Counted from the first letter of the stretch, positions 17,594 to 26,070 are shown. The stretch: DNA of 64,000 nt from Nannocystis punicea (GCF_026965555.1 NZ_CP114040.1:7600001-7664000); one strand, 5' to 3'. Numbers and translations are program-made. Notes: generated by a model not told the origin, from the sequence alone.

Positions 17594-18583
17594 ATGTCCT
17601 TCCGCGACCAGCACGTCGAGCCCGGCCCCGCCGCCGACCCGTTCGCCCGCTTCGAGGCGCTGTTCGCCGCCCTGGAGGGCCTCGGCGGCGACCCCGACTC
17701 GCTGCGCCTGGTCGCCATCAACCTGATCGGCGTCGCCGGCGAACCCGACGGCATCGCCGAGCAGGTCCGCGAGTGCGACCGCCAGCTGGCGCAGCGGTTC
17801 GGCTGGTGGAGCAACACCGCCGGCGACACCCGCCGCGTGCTCGCCTCGCAGCTGGTCAAGAACGGCGACCGAGCCGAAGCCTTCGTCGCCGAGGTCGATC
17901 GCGTCGGCGACCTGTTCCGCGACGTCGGCGTCCGCCGCGGCGGCGTCTACGAGACCCTCGCGGTGCTGGTGCTGCGGCGCACTCTCGGCGGCGCCCCCGC
18001 CACGCGCGCGCACGTCGAGCGCTTCGCCGCCATCTACGGCGAGATGAAGCGCTATCACTGGTGGCTGACCGGCCCCGAGGACTTCCCGGCCTGCGCCATG
18101 CTGCTCGGCTGCGACGGCACGCCGGCCGAGATCGGCGCCGGCATCGAGGCCATCTACCAGGCGCTGCACGAGCGGGCCCACCTGTGGCAAGGCAACGCGC
18201 TGCAGACGGCCGCCAACATCCTCTACCTCAGCCGACTGGGCGCGCTCGAGATCGCCGAGCGGTTCGCCCTCGTGGTCCAGCAGTTCCGCGCCGCCGGGGT
18301 CAAGATCGGCCAGCAGGAGTACGACGACCTCGCCATCCTGTGCTTCCTCGCCCTCCCGGTCGAGCGGATCGTCGCCACAGTGCTGGCCATCCGCGATCGA
18401 CTGACCGCGAGCCGGTGGTGGTCCCGGCGCGGCGACCTCGGGCTCGCCAGCAACCTCGCCTTCGTCCACCTGGTCGGCGAGGACGGCGCTCTCGGCCCGC
18501 TCGCCGACGCCAAGCTCCTGCTCGACATCCAGGCCCTCGTGGCCGCGCGTCAGGCCACCGTCGTCGCCATCGCCGCCAGCTGA
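17594..18583 (+). CDS. Cytoplasmic all-helical protein, DUF4003-like
   Basis: The protein has 329 aa, with no signal peptide or membrane segment. It is rich in amphipathic helices, with conserved-looking patches GVYETLAVLVLRR, YHWWLTGPEDFPACAMLL and GNALQTAANILYLS. The pattern of short helical repeats with 'WLTGPEDFP' resembles the DUF4003 family from memory, but I cannot confirm it. No catalytic motif is evident. It starts 20 bp after the vWA lipoprotein gene and heads a run of three same-strand genes with short gaps. Confidence 0.6.
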   Translation: MSFRDQHVEPGPAADPFARFEALFAALEGLGGDPDSLRLVAINLIGVAGEPDGIAEQVRECDRQLAQRFGWWSNTAGDTRRVLASQLVKNGDRAEAFVAEVDRVGDLFRDVGVRRGGVYETLAVLVLRRTLGGAPATRAHVERFAAIYGEMKRYHWWLTGPEDFPACAMLLGCDGTPAEIGAGIEAIYQALHERAHLWQGNALQTAANILYLSRLGALEIAERFALVVQQFRAAGVKIGQQEYDDLAILCFLALPVERIVATVLAIRDRLTASRWWSRRGDLGLASNLAFVHLVGEDGALGPLADAKLLLDIQALVAARQATVVAIAAS

Positions 18584-18627
18584 TCGGGCCTTTTTCGCCG
18601 CGCCTCCGGTCTGGCATCCTGGTGGCG

Positions 18628-19335
18628 ATGTCCACGCCGCGGCTGCTGGCGCTCGTGCTCGTGCTCGCGGGTCTGCGCCTCGGCGTCGACCCGGTGGCGG
18701 CCGAGCTCGCCGGCACCCTCGGCGCAGCCCTCGCGGCGCTCCGCTTCAGCCCCGGCGATCCGCCGCGCCGCCCGTGGCTGCTCCGCGCCGTCGCGCTGAG
18801 CCTCGTCATGTCCGCCCACGCCCTGCAGCGCCTCGGCCTGGTCGGCGAGCACCGCCTCGACTACCTCCTCCTGATCGTCGCCAACATCGTCGGCGCGCTC
18901 GCCCTGCTCGGCTTCTTGCGCGTCATTCGCCAGAGCGGCCTCACCGTCCCGCTCCGCCGGAGCGAGCGCGTCGTCGCGGTGCTGATCGCTTGCGCCACCC
19001 TCGGCGTGGTCGCGTGGATCCTCGCCGCCCTCGTCTTCCACTCGCTGCGCGACGTCGCGGTCGCCGTCAGCACCCTGTGCGACGCAGTCGTCTTCACCAC
19101 CGCAGCCTTGCTCCTCCGTCACGTCCTGCCGATGCGCGGCGGCCTCGTGGCCCAGCCCTACTTCTTGCTCGCAGTCGACGGCCTGTGCTTCCTCGCGCTC
19201 GACCTCGCGCACGCGCTGCGGCCGATCCCGGGGCCCGTCGTCGCGCCCCTCGGCGCCCTCGGCGGCGCGACGGGCGGCGCCGCCGGCTTCGCGCAGGCCG
19301 CTCTGGTGCGTCGCAGCGCCCGGCTCTCGCGTTGA
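18628..19335 (+). CDS. Multi-pass membrane protein, function unknown
   Basis: The protein has 235 aa from ATG 18628. Seven or eight hydrophobic segments are visible, including LLALVLVLAGLRLGV, YLLLIVANIVGALALLGFL, VLIACATLGVVAWILAALVF and FLLAVDGLCFLALDLAHAL. The spacing recalls 7TM sensor-type inner-membrane domains, but no signalling domain is attached. It lies 45 bp after the DUF4003-like gene. I do not recognise the family. Confidence 0.7.
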   Translation: MSTPRLLALVLVLAGLRLGVDPVAAELAGTLGAALAALRFSPGDPPRRPWLLRAVALSLVMSAHALQRLGLVGEHRLDYLLLIVANIVGALALLGFLRVIRQSGLTVPLRRSERVVAVLIACATLGVVAWILAALVFHSLRDVAVAVSTLCDAVVFTTAALLLRHVLPMRGGLVAQPYFLLAVDGLCFLALDLAHALRPIPGPVVAPLGALGGATGGAAGFAQAALVRRSARLSR

Positions 19336-19367
19336 CAGCGGCAGCCTCGCCGCGACACGCTCGCGTC

Positions 19368-19952
19368 ATGGCCGAAGAGCCCCACGCGCTCGTCCCCGTC
19401 GCGGCCTCGCGCCCGCCCGACGCGTACGAGCGGCAATACATGGCCGGCGACGGCACCGTCCTGTACCGCCACAAACACCGCGCCCCCTGGCAGCTGCACA
19501 CCATCTTCGCCCTCAGCATCATCGCCGTCTGCGGCGCCGCGCTCGCGGCCGGCGGCCTCGTCGGCGGCCTCGTCGGCATCGCCGTCGGCCTGCCGATGTT
19601 CGTGCTGATGTGGATCCTCTCCTCGGTCCTGCGCGTCACCGTGTCCGAGGGCCACGTCAACATCCAGTACGCGATGTTCGGGCCGAAGATCCCGATCTCC
19701 GGCATCGAGCACGCCGAGCTCGTGCAATACGACTGGCGCCGCTTCGGCGGCTGGGGCATCAAGCGCTCGCTGGCCGGCGAGTGGATCTACAACATGCCCG
19801 GCGACGGCGGCCGCGCGGTCCGGATCGTCTGGCGCGACGCTCGCGGCAAGCGCCACGCCACCCACGTCGGCAGCCCGCGCGCCGACGAATTGTTGCAGCA
19901 GATCGAGCACGCCCGCCGGGCCCCGCCCGCGCTCGAGCCCGGCGAGCCCTGA
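19368..19952 (+). CDS. Membrane protein with PH-like cytoplasmic domain
   Basis: The protein has 194 aa from ATG 19368. A short N-terminal tail (about 40 aa) precedes two adjacent membrane helices (IFALSIIAVCGAALAAGGL and GGLVGIAVGLPMFVLMWIL). A basic beta-rich C-domain follows (LRVTVSEGHVNIQYAMFG, then RIVWRDARGKRHATHVGS). This layout matches small bacterial PH-domain membrane proteins. Such domains usually sense membranes or lipids. The role here is unknown. It is the last of three co-directional genes. Confidence 0.65.
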   Translation: MAEEPHALVPVAASRPPDAYERQYMAGDGTVLYRHKHRAPWQLHTIFALSIIAVCGAALAAGGLVGGLVGIAVGLPMFVLMWILSSVLRVTVSEGHVNIQYAMFGPKIPISGIEHAELVQYDWRRFGGWGIKRSLAGEWIYNMPGDGGRAVRIVWRDARGKRHATHVGSPRADELLQQIEHARRAPPALEPGEP

Positions 19953-20178
19953 CGCGCACAATCGACAAAGGAATGCGCGCTCGCAACGTCCGCCGAGTCG
20001 CCCCGCGCCCGCGAACACGCGCGAGCCGCCGCCGCTCCTCGAACGAGTCAGGCCTGCGCGAACGACGATGCGAAGGGTCGCGGCAGATCGAGCACGACCA
20101 GGCCGCGGCACGCTCTTCGCGGCCCCGTCCCGTCGATCGACGACAGCCCCTCGCCCCGGCACCGAGACCTACTCGTCC

Positions 20179-22671
20179 TCACGCCTCACGCCCGCTCACG
20201 AACGCCCCCGGCCAGCCGCCGTGCGCCGCGATCGCGGCGTCGATGTCCGTCATCAGCGCGAGCGTCGCCCGCAGGGCCGCGACCATCCGGCGGTAATGCG
20301 CCACGTCCTCGGCCGTCAGCGTCCGGCCGCGGCGCGCCTTCAACCACTTCTCGCACGGCGCGTAGCCCCCGACCTCGAATTCCCAAATTGCAGCAGGTAC
20401 CCCCGAGAAGCCCCGCGTCTTTCGTCTATCTATAAAGACATGTCCTTCGGACCATGTCACTTGTTCGATCGGCCCGCTCGCACCTGTCCATTCGGCCAGC
20501 CCGCCCACCACCACCTCCCCCGTCTCGAGCAGATGCGACTTCACCAGCGCCGCCCCGCGGTCGATCAGCACCAATGCCAATTCGGCCCCGGCCGCGATCG
20601 GCACGCGCGCAAAGTCCTCGCGGATCGCCGCGCCGTGGCGGGCGCGGTACGTCGGGCTGTGGACCACCGCGTACACGTAGTGCAGCAGCGCCTCCGGGCC
20701 CAATTCCAGCCCTGTCGCCGCCCGCACCGCCGCCGCGAACTCCGGCCGCAGGTTGCTCCTGCGCGGCCCGTCGGCGTCACACAGGTACAGCGGCGCCAGG
20801 AAGTCCTGCCCGCGGTTGCCCAGATAGAACGTCCCGTGACAGATCGGGTCGCGCGTCACCCCGAAGTGCGACACCCGCGGCCCGACGATCTGGCGGTTGT
20901 ACACCAGCGCCAGGTTGTCGCCCGCGAGCATGTGCCGCATCACCGCCGCGCGCGGCCGGCCCAGGAATCCACCTGACCTTTCGGACATATAAGTCCAGCG
21001 CCAGTCGAACGGCCGGTAGAGGATCCGCCGCACCCGCTCCGGCGCCGGCCCGAGCGCGCGCAGCTCCGCCTGCGCCGCCGCCAGCGACCACGCCCCGTCC
21101 TCCGCGATCGCCAGCGCCCGTCGCGCCTCCGCCTCGCTCGCGCGCGCCAGCAGCTCGACCCGCGCCCGCACCTCCGCCGCAGTCCAGCCGACGCACACCG
21201 CGTCGTTCTTGCTCTGGATCCCCGAGCCGTGGACCGCGAAGATCTCCGGCAGCGCCCACCAGCCCGCGTACTCGGCCGGCCGATTCGATGTCTCTTCGGA
21301 CATGTCCCAGCGGTAATACGGCTCCCGCGGCGCGTGCGGCCGCAGCAGCCCCGCCAGCCCCGCCGGCTCGCCCAGCCGCGCCAGCTTGTCGGCCCGCCGC
21401 CCGGGCAGCGAGCAGCCCTCGTGCCCCGCACCCCCGCCGCGGCACAGCCACGCGATCGCCACCCCCTGGGTGATCGCGAACACGTTCTCGTCGACCACGT
21501 CGCCGCGGACGTCGCCGTGGAGGTCGACCACCCGGCGCCACGGGAACGTCGCCTGCAGGCTGGCTCGCAGCCCGCGCTTGGCGATCCCCACCAGCAAGTC
21601 GCGGTTGATCACCAGCCCCACCACCGCGCGCGGCACCTGCTCGGCCAGCCACTCCGCCAGGCGCAGGAACTTCCACTCCTCGCGCAGCAGGTCGCTCTTG
21701 GTCTCGGACAGGCCCGACTTCCACCGGCGCAGCTCCGCCACCAGCCACGCCGGCGCCGACGACGACGACGCGTAGGGCGGATTGCCGACCACCACCGTGA
21801 ACCGCCGCCCCGGCGGCTCGGCCAGCGCGTCGCGCCGCACCAGCCCGATCGGCTCCTCCCCGCTCGGCACGTAGCCGCTGCGGATCAGCGCGTCGGCCAG
21901 CCGCAGCCGCGCGACCACCAGCGGCGCCAGCATCGGCTCGTACGCGTGCACTCGCGGCAACAGCTGCGCCGGCACGTACGCTCGCCAGCGCTGCAGCACC
22001 GCAGGGTCGTCCGCTCCGCTCGCCCCCAGCTCGCGGCGCCAGCGGTCCTTCATCGTCCGCTCGATCGACCGCACGCACGCCAGCACGAACGCCCCCGTCC
22101 CGCACGCGAAGTCGAGGATCGACACGAACGGCTCGCAGTCGCCGGCGCCCGCCTCGCCCGTCACCTGCGCCCACGTGTCCGTCGCCGCCAGCCCGTCGGC
22201 GAGACCGAGCTGGACGCGCAGCACCTCGTCGACGCCGGCGACGGTCGCAGTCACCAGCGCGCGCGGCGTGTAGAACACCCCGCGCCGCCGTCGCTGCTGC
22301 GGATCGAGGGCGGCCAGCAGCGGCTCGAAGAACGCCTCCGCCGCCGCCTCGCCACCGTCCTCCGCGGTCAGCGACAGCGCATCGAGTCGCCCCGCCAGCC
22401 GCGCCAGCTCGTCCGGCGGCGGCCCCGTCAACGCCGTCATCTCGCGCTCCAGCCCGGCCGCGCGCGCCAGCTGCCGCGCCTTCGCCAGCGTCGCCCCATC
22501 ACCTGTCTCTGCAGACAGACCACGCCCGACGAACAGCGCCGCCACCAGCGCCTGCGCGAGCGCCTCCGCCTCCGCCTCGCCCGTCAGCCGCGCTTGAAGC
22601 GCGCGGACCTCGGCCGCCAGCATCGCCGCGAGCGCCTCGGGCCGCTCGCGGGTGCGCGTACGCCGTGGCAC
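20179..22671 (-). CDS. Type ISP-like N6-adenine DNA methyltransferase with target-recognition domain
   Basis: The protein has 830 aa from GTG 22671. Helical N-domain (about 1-135), then the gamma-class N6-adenine methyltransferase core: RRRRGVFYTP, motif I LDFACGTGAFVLAC (AdoMet) and motif IV NPPY. The C-terminal half resembles the specificity domain of type ISP enzymes (RPFDWRWTYMSE, LVYNRQIVGPRVSHFGVTRD, YLGNRGQDFLAPLYL). Full type ISP proteins also carry an Mrr-type nuclease and an SF2 helicase at the N-terminus; both are absent and no restriction gene is adjacent. It may be a solitary methylase or the remnant of a restriction system. At least five copies of the 14-bp repeat are embedded in frame, mostly in the C-terminal half. 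Confidence 0.85.
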   Translation of the reverse strand: MPRRTRTRERPEALAAMLAAEVRALQARLTGEAEAEALAQALVAALFVGRGLSAETGDGATLAKARQLARAAGLEREMTALTGPPPDELARLAGRLDALSLTAEDGGEAAAEAFFEPLLAALDPQQRRRRGVFYTPRALVTATVAGVDEVLRVQLGLADGLAATDTWAQVTGEAGAGDCEPFVSILDFACGTGAFVLACVRSIERTMKDRWRRELGASGADDPAVLQRWRAYVPAQLLPRVHAYEPMLAPLVVARLRLADALIRSGYVPSGEEPIGLVRRDALAEPPGRRFTVVVGNPPYASSSSAPAWLVAELRRWKSGLSETKSDLLREEWKFLRLAEWLAEQVPRAVVGLVINRDLLVGIAKRGLRASLQATFPWRRVVDLHGDVRGDVVDENVFAITQGVAIAWLCRGGGAGHEGCSLPGRRADKLARLGEPAGLAGLLRPHAPREPYYRWDMSEETSNRPAEYAGWWALPEIFAVHGSGIQSKNDAVCVGWTAAEVRARVELLARASEAEARRALAIAEDGAWSLAAAQAELRALGPAPERVRRILYRPFDWRWTYMSERSGGFLGRPRAAVMRHMLAGDNLALVYNRQIVGPRVSHFGVTRDPICHGTFYLGNRGQDFLAPLYLCDADGPRRSNLRPEFAAAVRAATGLELGPEALLHYVYAVVHSPTYRARHGAAIREDFARVPIAAGAELALVLIDRGAALVKSHLLETGEVVVGGLAEWTGASGPIEQVTWSEGHVFIDRRKTRGFSGVPAAIWEFEVGGYAPCEKWLKARRGRTLTAEDVAHYRRMVAALRATLALMTDIDAAIAAHGGWPGAFVSGREA
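20436..20507. repeat. 14-bp palindromic repeats, two adjacent loci within the methyltransferase gene
   Basis: AGACATGTCCTTCG + GACCATGTCACTTG (20436-20463) and GCACCTGTCCATTC + GGCCAGCCCGCCCA (20480-20507). On the minus strand they encode AEWTGASGPIEQVTWSEGHV. The loci are 2 bp out of register with each other. Confidence 0.75.
20969..20996. repeat. 14-bp palindromic repeat, 2 units, intragenic
   Basis: CCACCTGACCTTTC and GGACATATAAGTCC lie in the methyltransferase gene and encode YMSERSG on the minus strand. Confidence 0.65.
21284..21311. repeat. 14-bp palindromic repeat, 2 units, intragenic
   Basis: TTCGATGTCTCTTC and GGACATGTCCCAGC contain an exact copy of the consensus core GGACATGTCC at 21298-21307, within the methyltransferase gene (WDMSEETSN on the minus strand). 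Confidence 0.8.
22499..22526. repeat. 14-bp palindromic repeat, 2 units, intragenic
   Basis: TCACCTGTCTCTGC and AGACAGACCACGCC form the stem CTGTCT / AGACAG, a compensated variant of the usual CTGTCC / GGACAG. Confidence 0.75.
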
Positions 22672-22686
22672 GCGCGCAGCCTAACC

Positions 22687-22714
22687 GAACCTGTCCCTTT
22701 GGACAACTCCGCCT
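22687..22714. repeat. 14-bp palindromic repeat, 2 units, between two minus-strand genes
   Basis: GAACCTGTCCCTTT and GGACAACTCCGCCT occupy most of the 42-bp gap between the phosphoesterase stop and the methyltransferase start. Confidence 0.75.
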
Positions 22715-23544
22715 CACGCCGGGTAGAGCCGGCGGATCTCGTGCCCGTCGCGCAGGTCGGCGATCGAATCGTACCTCGAGGACAGGTTCAAAAAGACATA
22801 TCGCTTGTGCGACCTGGGCGCCCCGAAGATCACCGGGCAGGCCTGGCGCAGGCCGCCGGCGAAGAAGCCCTCCTCGTCGCGGTCGTGGCCGTGGATCACC
22901 AGCGACACCGGCACCGCGCTGGCCGACACCCGCGCCAGGAGGCGCGCAGTCACCTCGTCGCGCTGGCCGTAGCTGCAGAGGAAGGTCGCCAGCAGGTGGC
23001 GACGGTACGGATCGTTGTCGCGGGGCGACAGGCGCACCCCGTCGAGGTCGTCGAACTGTTGCAGGCGGTCGTCGGGCGAGCCGTGGGACAGCAGCACCCC
23101 GCACGGCGCCGCGATCGCCAGCAGGGCCGGCTCGAACAGCGCCCGCAGGTCGGCCAGCTGCGCCGGCGTGCAGCGGCGCTCGAGCGCAGCGACCTCGTCG
23201 GTGTGGAACTTCGCGGTGCGCGGCCCGCCGACGTGCCCGTGGTCGTGGTTGCCGAGCACGTAGTGGACCCGGCCCGGGTACGCGCGCTGCAGCTCGAGGA
23301 TGCCCGCCACGATCTCGGCGGACATGTCCGAATAGTCATACAGCTCGGGCCGCCGCCCGCGCGCCTCGTCGCTGGGCCCGTGGACGGTGTCGCCGAGGAT
23401 CGCCCAGTGCGTCGCCGGATCGACGTCCAGGGCCGCGAGGAAGTGCCCGCGCAGCGCCGCGAAGTCGTCCCAGCAGCCGTGGAGATCGGTGCTGATGATC
23501 AGCGCCCCGCGAGACGGCAGAATCACGGTCCTGCGCACCACCAT
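22714..23544 (-). CDS. Calcineurin-like metallophosphoesterase
   Basis: The protein has 276 aa from ATG 23544 (the open frame extends further upstream, but that part is not protein-like). The metal-binding motifs of the PPP/metallophosphatase superfamily are complete: DLHG, GDTVHG, GNHDHGH, LLSHGSP and HGHD. The order and spacing fit protein-phosphatase-like enzymes rather than nucleotidases. It is cytoplasmic, with no signal peptide. It lies directly downstream of the methyltransferase gene on the same strand, 42 bp after re-orienting for strand. Two repeat copies fall in frame: 22780-22807 (KRYVFLNLSS) and 23320-23347 (YDYSDMSAE). Confidence 0.88.
   Translation of the reverse strand: MVVRRTVILPSRGALIISTDLHGCWDDFAALRGHFLAALDVDPATHWAILGDTVHGPSDEARGRRPELYDYSDMSAEIVAGILELQRAYPGRVHYVLGNHDHGHVGGPRTAKFHTDEVAALERRCTPAQLADLRALFEPALLAIAAPCGVLLSHGSPDDRLQQFDDLDGVRLSPRDNDPYRRHLLATFLCSYGQRDEVTARLLARVSASAVPVSLVIHGHDRDEEGFFAGGLRQACPVIFGAPRSHKRYVFLNLSSRYDSIADLRDGHEIRRLYPA
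22780..22807. repeat. 14-bp palindromic repeat, 2 units, intragenic
   Basis: GGACAGGTTCAAAA and AGACATATCGCTTG lie near the 3' end of the metallophosphoesterase gene. Confidence 0.6.
23320..23347. repeat. 14-bp palindromic repeat, exact core copy, intragenic
   Basis: An exact GGACATGTCC lies at 23320-23329, followed by spacer GAAT and the half-core AGTCATA. Confidence 0.75.
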
Positions 23545-24244
23545 CGCCGCGACGATGATACACGAGAACGTGACGCACCACCGCGCGGCTCCGCGCCCTG
23601 TGCAGTCGAGCCCGCCGCCCGTGGACGTGGTCGTTCGCGAGGTCCGCACACCACGAGCGCATGCGCACTGTCGATACCGCCGATCGAGCCGGCAACTTCG
23701 CCTCCACCTGGCCACCGCGCCCCGAGCTTCGCACACAGGTGTGTCGACGAGCGAGACGCTCACGACCTCGCAAGTCTTGACGACGACCGCCGAAGCACGG
23801 CCGCGCCCGCCTTTCGAACTTGCTTGTCATCGTCCCGCAACGGCCTGCGACGGCCGATCCTTCGCCGCGGTTCAGCGGGCCTCGCCGGCACCTCCTACGT
23901 CGACGCGCCCATTCCCGTCTCGCTTCCGCCCCGTCGGAAACACGACGAGCTCGGACTGACTGCGCATGGACATCCTGTCCGCGCTGTCATGACCGACCGA
24001 ATCACCGGCTGCGAATAACCCACGCATCGCGCTCTCGCTTCGCGCCGAAGAGCGCACCAGATCGATCGCTATTCTCTCCGGCAGCGACGGCTCGCGCGTC
24101 CGTGCCGCGCAACGCACTGCGCGGAAGGCGACGGCTCCTCGTCCGCCACGACCTACTCGCTTCGCGCCGAAGAGCCCCTCTCCCGCACATCCGCCGAAAA
24201 GCGGGCCCTTGTACCGCCCGACGGCTGCGCGCTATCCTCGCGCC
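23545..24244. other. Long non-coding-looking gap with a 20-bp direct repeat
   Basis: This is the largest gap in the window (700 bp), between divergent starts. The open frames in it look compositional rather than real (Arg/Ser/Pro-rich, no domains). It contains the exact 20-bp repeat CTCGCTTCGCGCCGAAGAGC at 24034-24053 and 24156-24175. The repeat is itself nearly palindromic. I see no RNA gene that I can support. Confidence 0.5.
24034..24175. repeat. Pair of 20-bp direct repeats, 122 bp apart
   Basis: CTCGCTTCGCGCCGAAGAGC occurs exactly at 24034-24053 and again at 24156-24175, upstream of the Cys-rich lipoprotein gene. Each copy is a near-palindrome, so they may be operator sites. Confidence 0.6.
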
Positions 24245-24772
24245 GTGCGAAGCACCGCGCGAGTGGGGCTGTGCGTCGTGGTCCTTGGCCTCGGGAGCCT
24301 CGCCTCGGCCTGCTTCAAGACCGATTTCCTGATGGGCGCCGTGTGCAAGCGCGACGCCGCCTGCGGCGGCGGCGACCTGTGCTGCTCCGGCGAGCGGTGC
24401 CGGCTCGCCCCCTGCGAGCGCGGCGAGAGCGAGGACACCAGCTACGACAAGGCCTACTCGCCCTGCGATGTCGACGAGGATTGCCACGTCTACGGCATCC
24501 CGCGTTGTGTCCATCGCGACGGCGCCGACCGAGGGTTCTGCGCCGACCTGTGCGAGGGCATCGAGAACAACTGCGAGAAGCACCCGCAATCGGACAGCCT
24601 CGTCTGCCTCGACGTCGACGGCCAGCCCCTGTGCGCGCTCCGATGCTGCAGCGCCGGCTGCGTGGGTGACACCGAGGGCGCGGCGTGCGGTCAGGAAAAG
24701 TGCCCCGCGCCCTGCCCCATGAAAATGGAGTGCCTGGACGACGTATGCGTGCCGACGAAGTCGTCGTCGTGA
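24245..24772 (+). CDS. Cys-rich lipoprotein
   Basis: The protein has 175 aa from GTG 24245. Signal peptide with hydrophobic core GLCVVVLGLGSLASAC and lipobox Cys at about residue 18. The mature part holds more than 20 Cys in paired arrangements (CGGGDLCCSGERCRLAPC, CDVDEDC, CCSAGC, CPAPCP), implying a disulphide-knotted surface protein. The CDVDEDC-type spacing is common in myxobacterial lipoproteins of unknown function. The next gene may begin before or just after its stop, so they could be translationally linked. Confidence 0.78.
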   Translation: MRSTARVGLCVVVLGLGSLASACFKTDFLMGAVCKRDAACGGGDLCCSGERCRLAPCERGESEDTSYDKAYSPCDVDEDCHVYGIPRCVHRDGADRGFCADLCEGIENNCEKHPQSDSLVCLDVDGQPLCALRCCSAGCVGDTEGAACGQEKCPAPCPMKMECLDDVCVPTKSSS

Positions 24773-24783
24773 TCGTCCGGCGA

Positions 24784-26070
24784 ATGCGTCGCGGTCGCGC
24801 AGGCACCCGGGAGCGCTCTCCTCATGCCGCGCTCCCGCTCGGCCCGTCGCCGTCCTCTTCCCGCGCCTCCGGGCGCCTCGTGTCCCGCTCCCTCGCCGCC
24901 GCCCTCGCCGGCATCCTGTCCCTCGAGACAGCCACCGCACGAGCCTCCGCCGTCGACCTGTCCCTTGAGACAGCGTCCGCAGCCTCTACATCCGTCCTCG
25001 ACTCGCCGCACTCCTCGCTCGCCCCCCTCGGCCGGTCCTCCGAGGTCGCCGCCGCCGTCCGCGAGCGGCCGCCCCCCTCCGTCGCCGACCTCCGCCTCCC
25101 GACCTCATCCGTCTCTGCCCCGCCGCGAGCCCTGGCGTTCGCCGCCGTCCCCCCGGCGCCGACGCTCGCCTCCCACCTGTCCTTCGAGACACCCGCCCCC
25201 TCGGCGCGCGACCTCGCGTACGAGCAGGGCCAGGCGGCCAAGGAGGCCGGCGACGACGCCCGCGCGGCCGAGGAGTTCGCCCGCGCCTACCGGCTCACGC
25301 CCGCCGGGGAGAGCGGACCGCGGCTGATGCTGTTGCGCGAGAGCGTCGACGCCCGCCTCCGCGCCCATGAGCGCGGCGCCGGCCCGCGCGACCAGCTGTG
25401 CCCGGCCCGCGCCCTGCTGCGCGAGCACCTGGCCGGAGCGGGCGCCGTCCCACTCGCCGACGAGCGCGCCCGGCTCGCGCGCGTCGAGCAGGGCCTCGGC
25501 GCCGTCGACTGCGACGCCGCCGATCGACCTGTCCCTCAGGACACCCCGCAAGACCCGCCCCCACCCGCCCCTCGGGACCCCCCAAGGACGCGACCTGTCC
25601 CTCAGGACATCTCGACGGCCGCCGCCGCACCTGTCCCTTCCGCCAGCCTCTCCGGCCCGCAGCAATCTGCCCAGAAAGACATGTCCACCGCGACAGGGCG
25701 CGCGTCCAGCCCGGGTCGCGGCCTGCGGATCGCCGGCGCGGCCACGCTCGGCCTGGGCGCGGCCGCGCTCGTGCCGATGAGCGTCGGGATCGCCATCGCC
25801 CGCGACGCCATGCGCGACGGCCGGCGCGTCTGCTGGGAGATGGACATCGCCTGCGACGGCGGCACCGACCGCAAGCTCCTCGCCATCCTGGAGCGCGGCC
25901 AACAGGCCGACGTCCTGGTCAAGATCGCCGCTCCCATCGCCGGCGTCGCCCTCCTCACCGGCCTCGTCCTCCTCAGCGTCGGCCTCGCCGCCCGCCCCCG
26001 CCGGCCCCTCGCAGTCGTCCCGCGCTTCGGCCCCGGCTCCCTCGGCGTCGGGCTCCAGGGCCGCTTCTGA
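24784..26070 (+). CDS. Exported TPR-like membrane protein loaded with 14-bp repeats
   Basis: About 428 aa from ATG 24784; an alternative ATG at 24745 would overlap the previous gene. A basic N-terminus and hydrophobic stretch (SRSLAAALAGILSL) suggest export. The N-terminal 140 residues are low-complexity. A single helical-repeat motif (YEQGQAAKEAGDDARAAEEF) resembles a TPR. Two membrane helices lie near the C-terminus. The gene contains six clear repeat copies and one weaker one, encoding the peptides LSLETA, LSLETA, LSFETP, RPVPQDT, RPVPQDI and KDMSTA. This is the highest density in the window. It lies just upstream of the Ser/Thr kinase gene. Confidence 0.65.
   Translation: MRRGRAGTRERSPHAALPLGPSPSSSRASGRLVSRSLAAALAGILSLETATARASAVDLSLETASAASTSVLDSPHSSLAPLGRSSEVAAAVRERPPPSVADLRLPTSSVSAPPRALAFAAVPPAPTLASHLSFETPAPSARDLAYEQGQAAKEAGDDARAAEEFARAYRLTPAGESGPRLMLLRESVDARLRAHERGAGPRDQLCPARALLREHLAGAGAVPLADERARLARVEQGLGAVDCDAADRPVPQDTPQDPPPPAPRDPPRTRPVPQDISTAAAAPVPSASLSGPQQSAQKDMSTATGRASSPGRGLRIAGAATLGLGAAALVPMSVGIAIARDAMRDGRRVCWEMDIACDGGTDRKLLAILERGQQADVLVKIAAPIAGVALLTGLVLLSVGLAARPRRPLAVVPRFGPGSLGVGLQGRF
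24914..25705. repeat. Cluster of six intragenic copies of the 14-bp repeat
   Basis: Copies begin at about 24914, 24956, 25175, 25525, 25591 and 25678. The 25525 and 25591 copies share the exact 19-mer CGACCTGTCCCTCAGGACA. They are translated in two different frames relative to the unit and never break the host reading frame. Confidence 0.8.

Noticed and set aside
23963..23990. GGACATCCTGTCC in the gap as a member of the 14-bp family.
   Set aside because: The half-cores are in reverse order and 8 bp rather than 14 bp apart, so it does not fit the register.
23545..24244. Possible small genes in the 700-bp gap.
   Set aside because: All frames give Arg/Ser/Pro-rich peptides with no ribosome site, no hydrophobic pattern and no motif.
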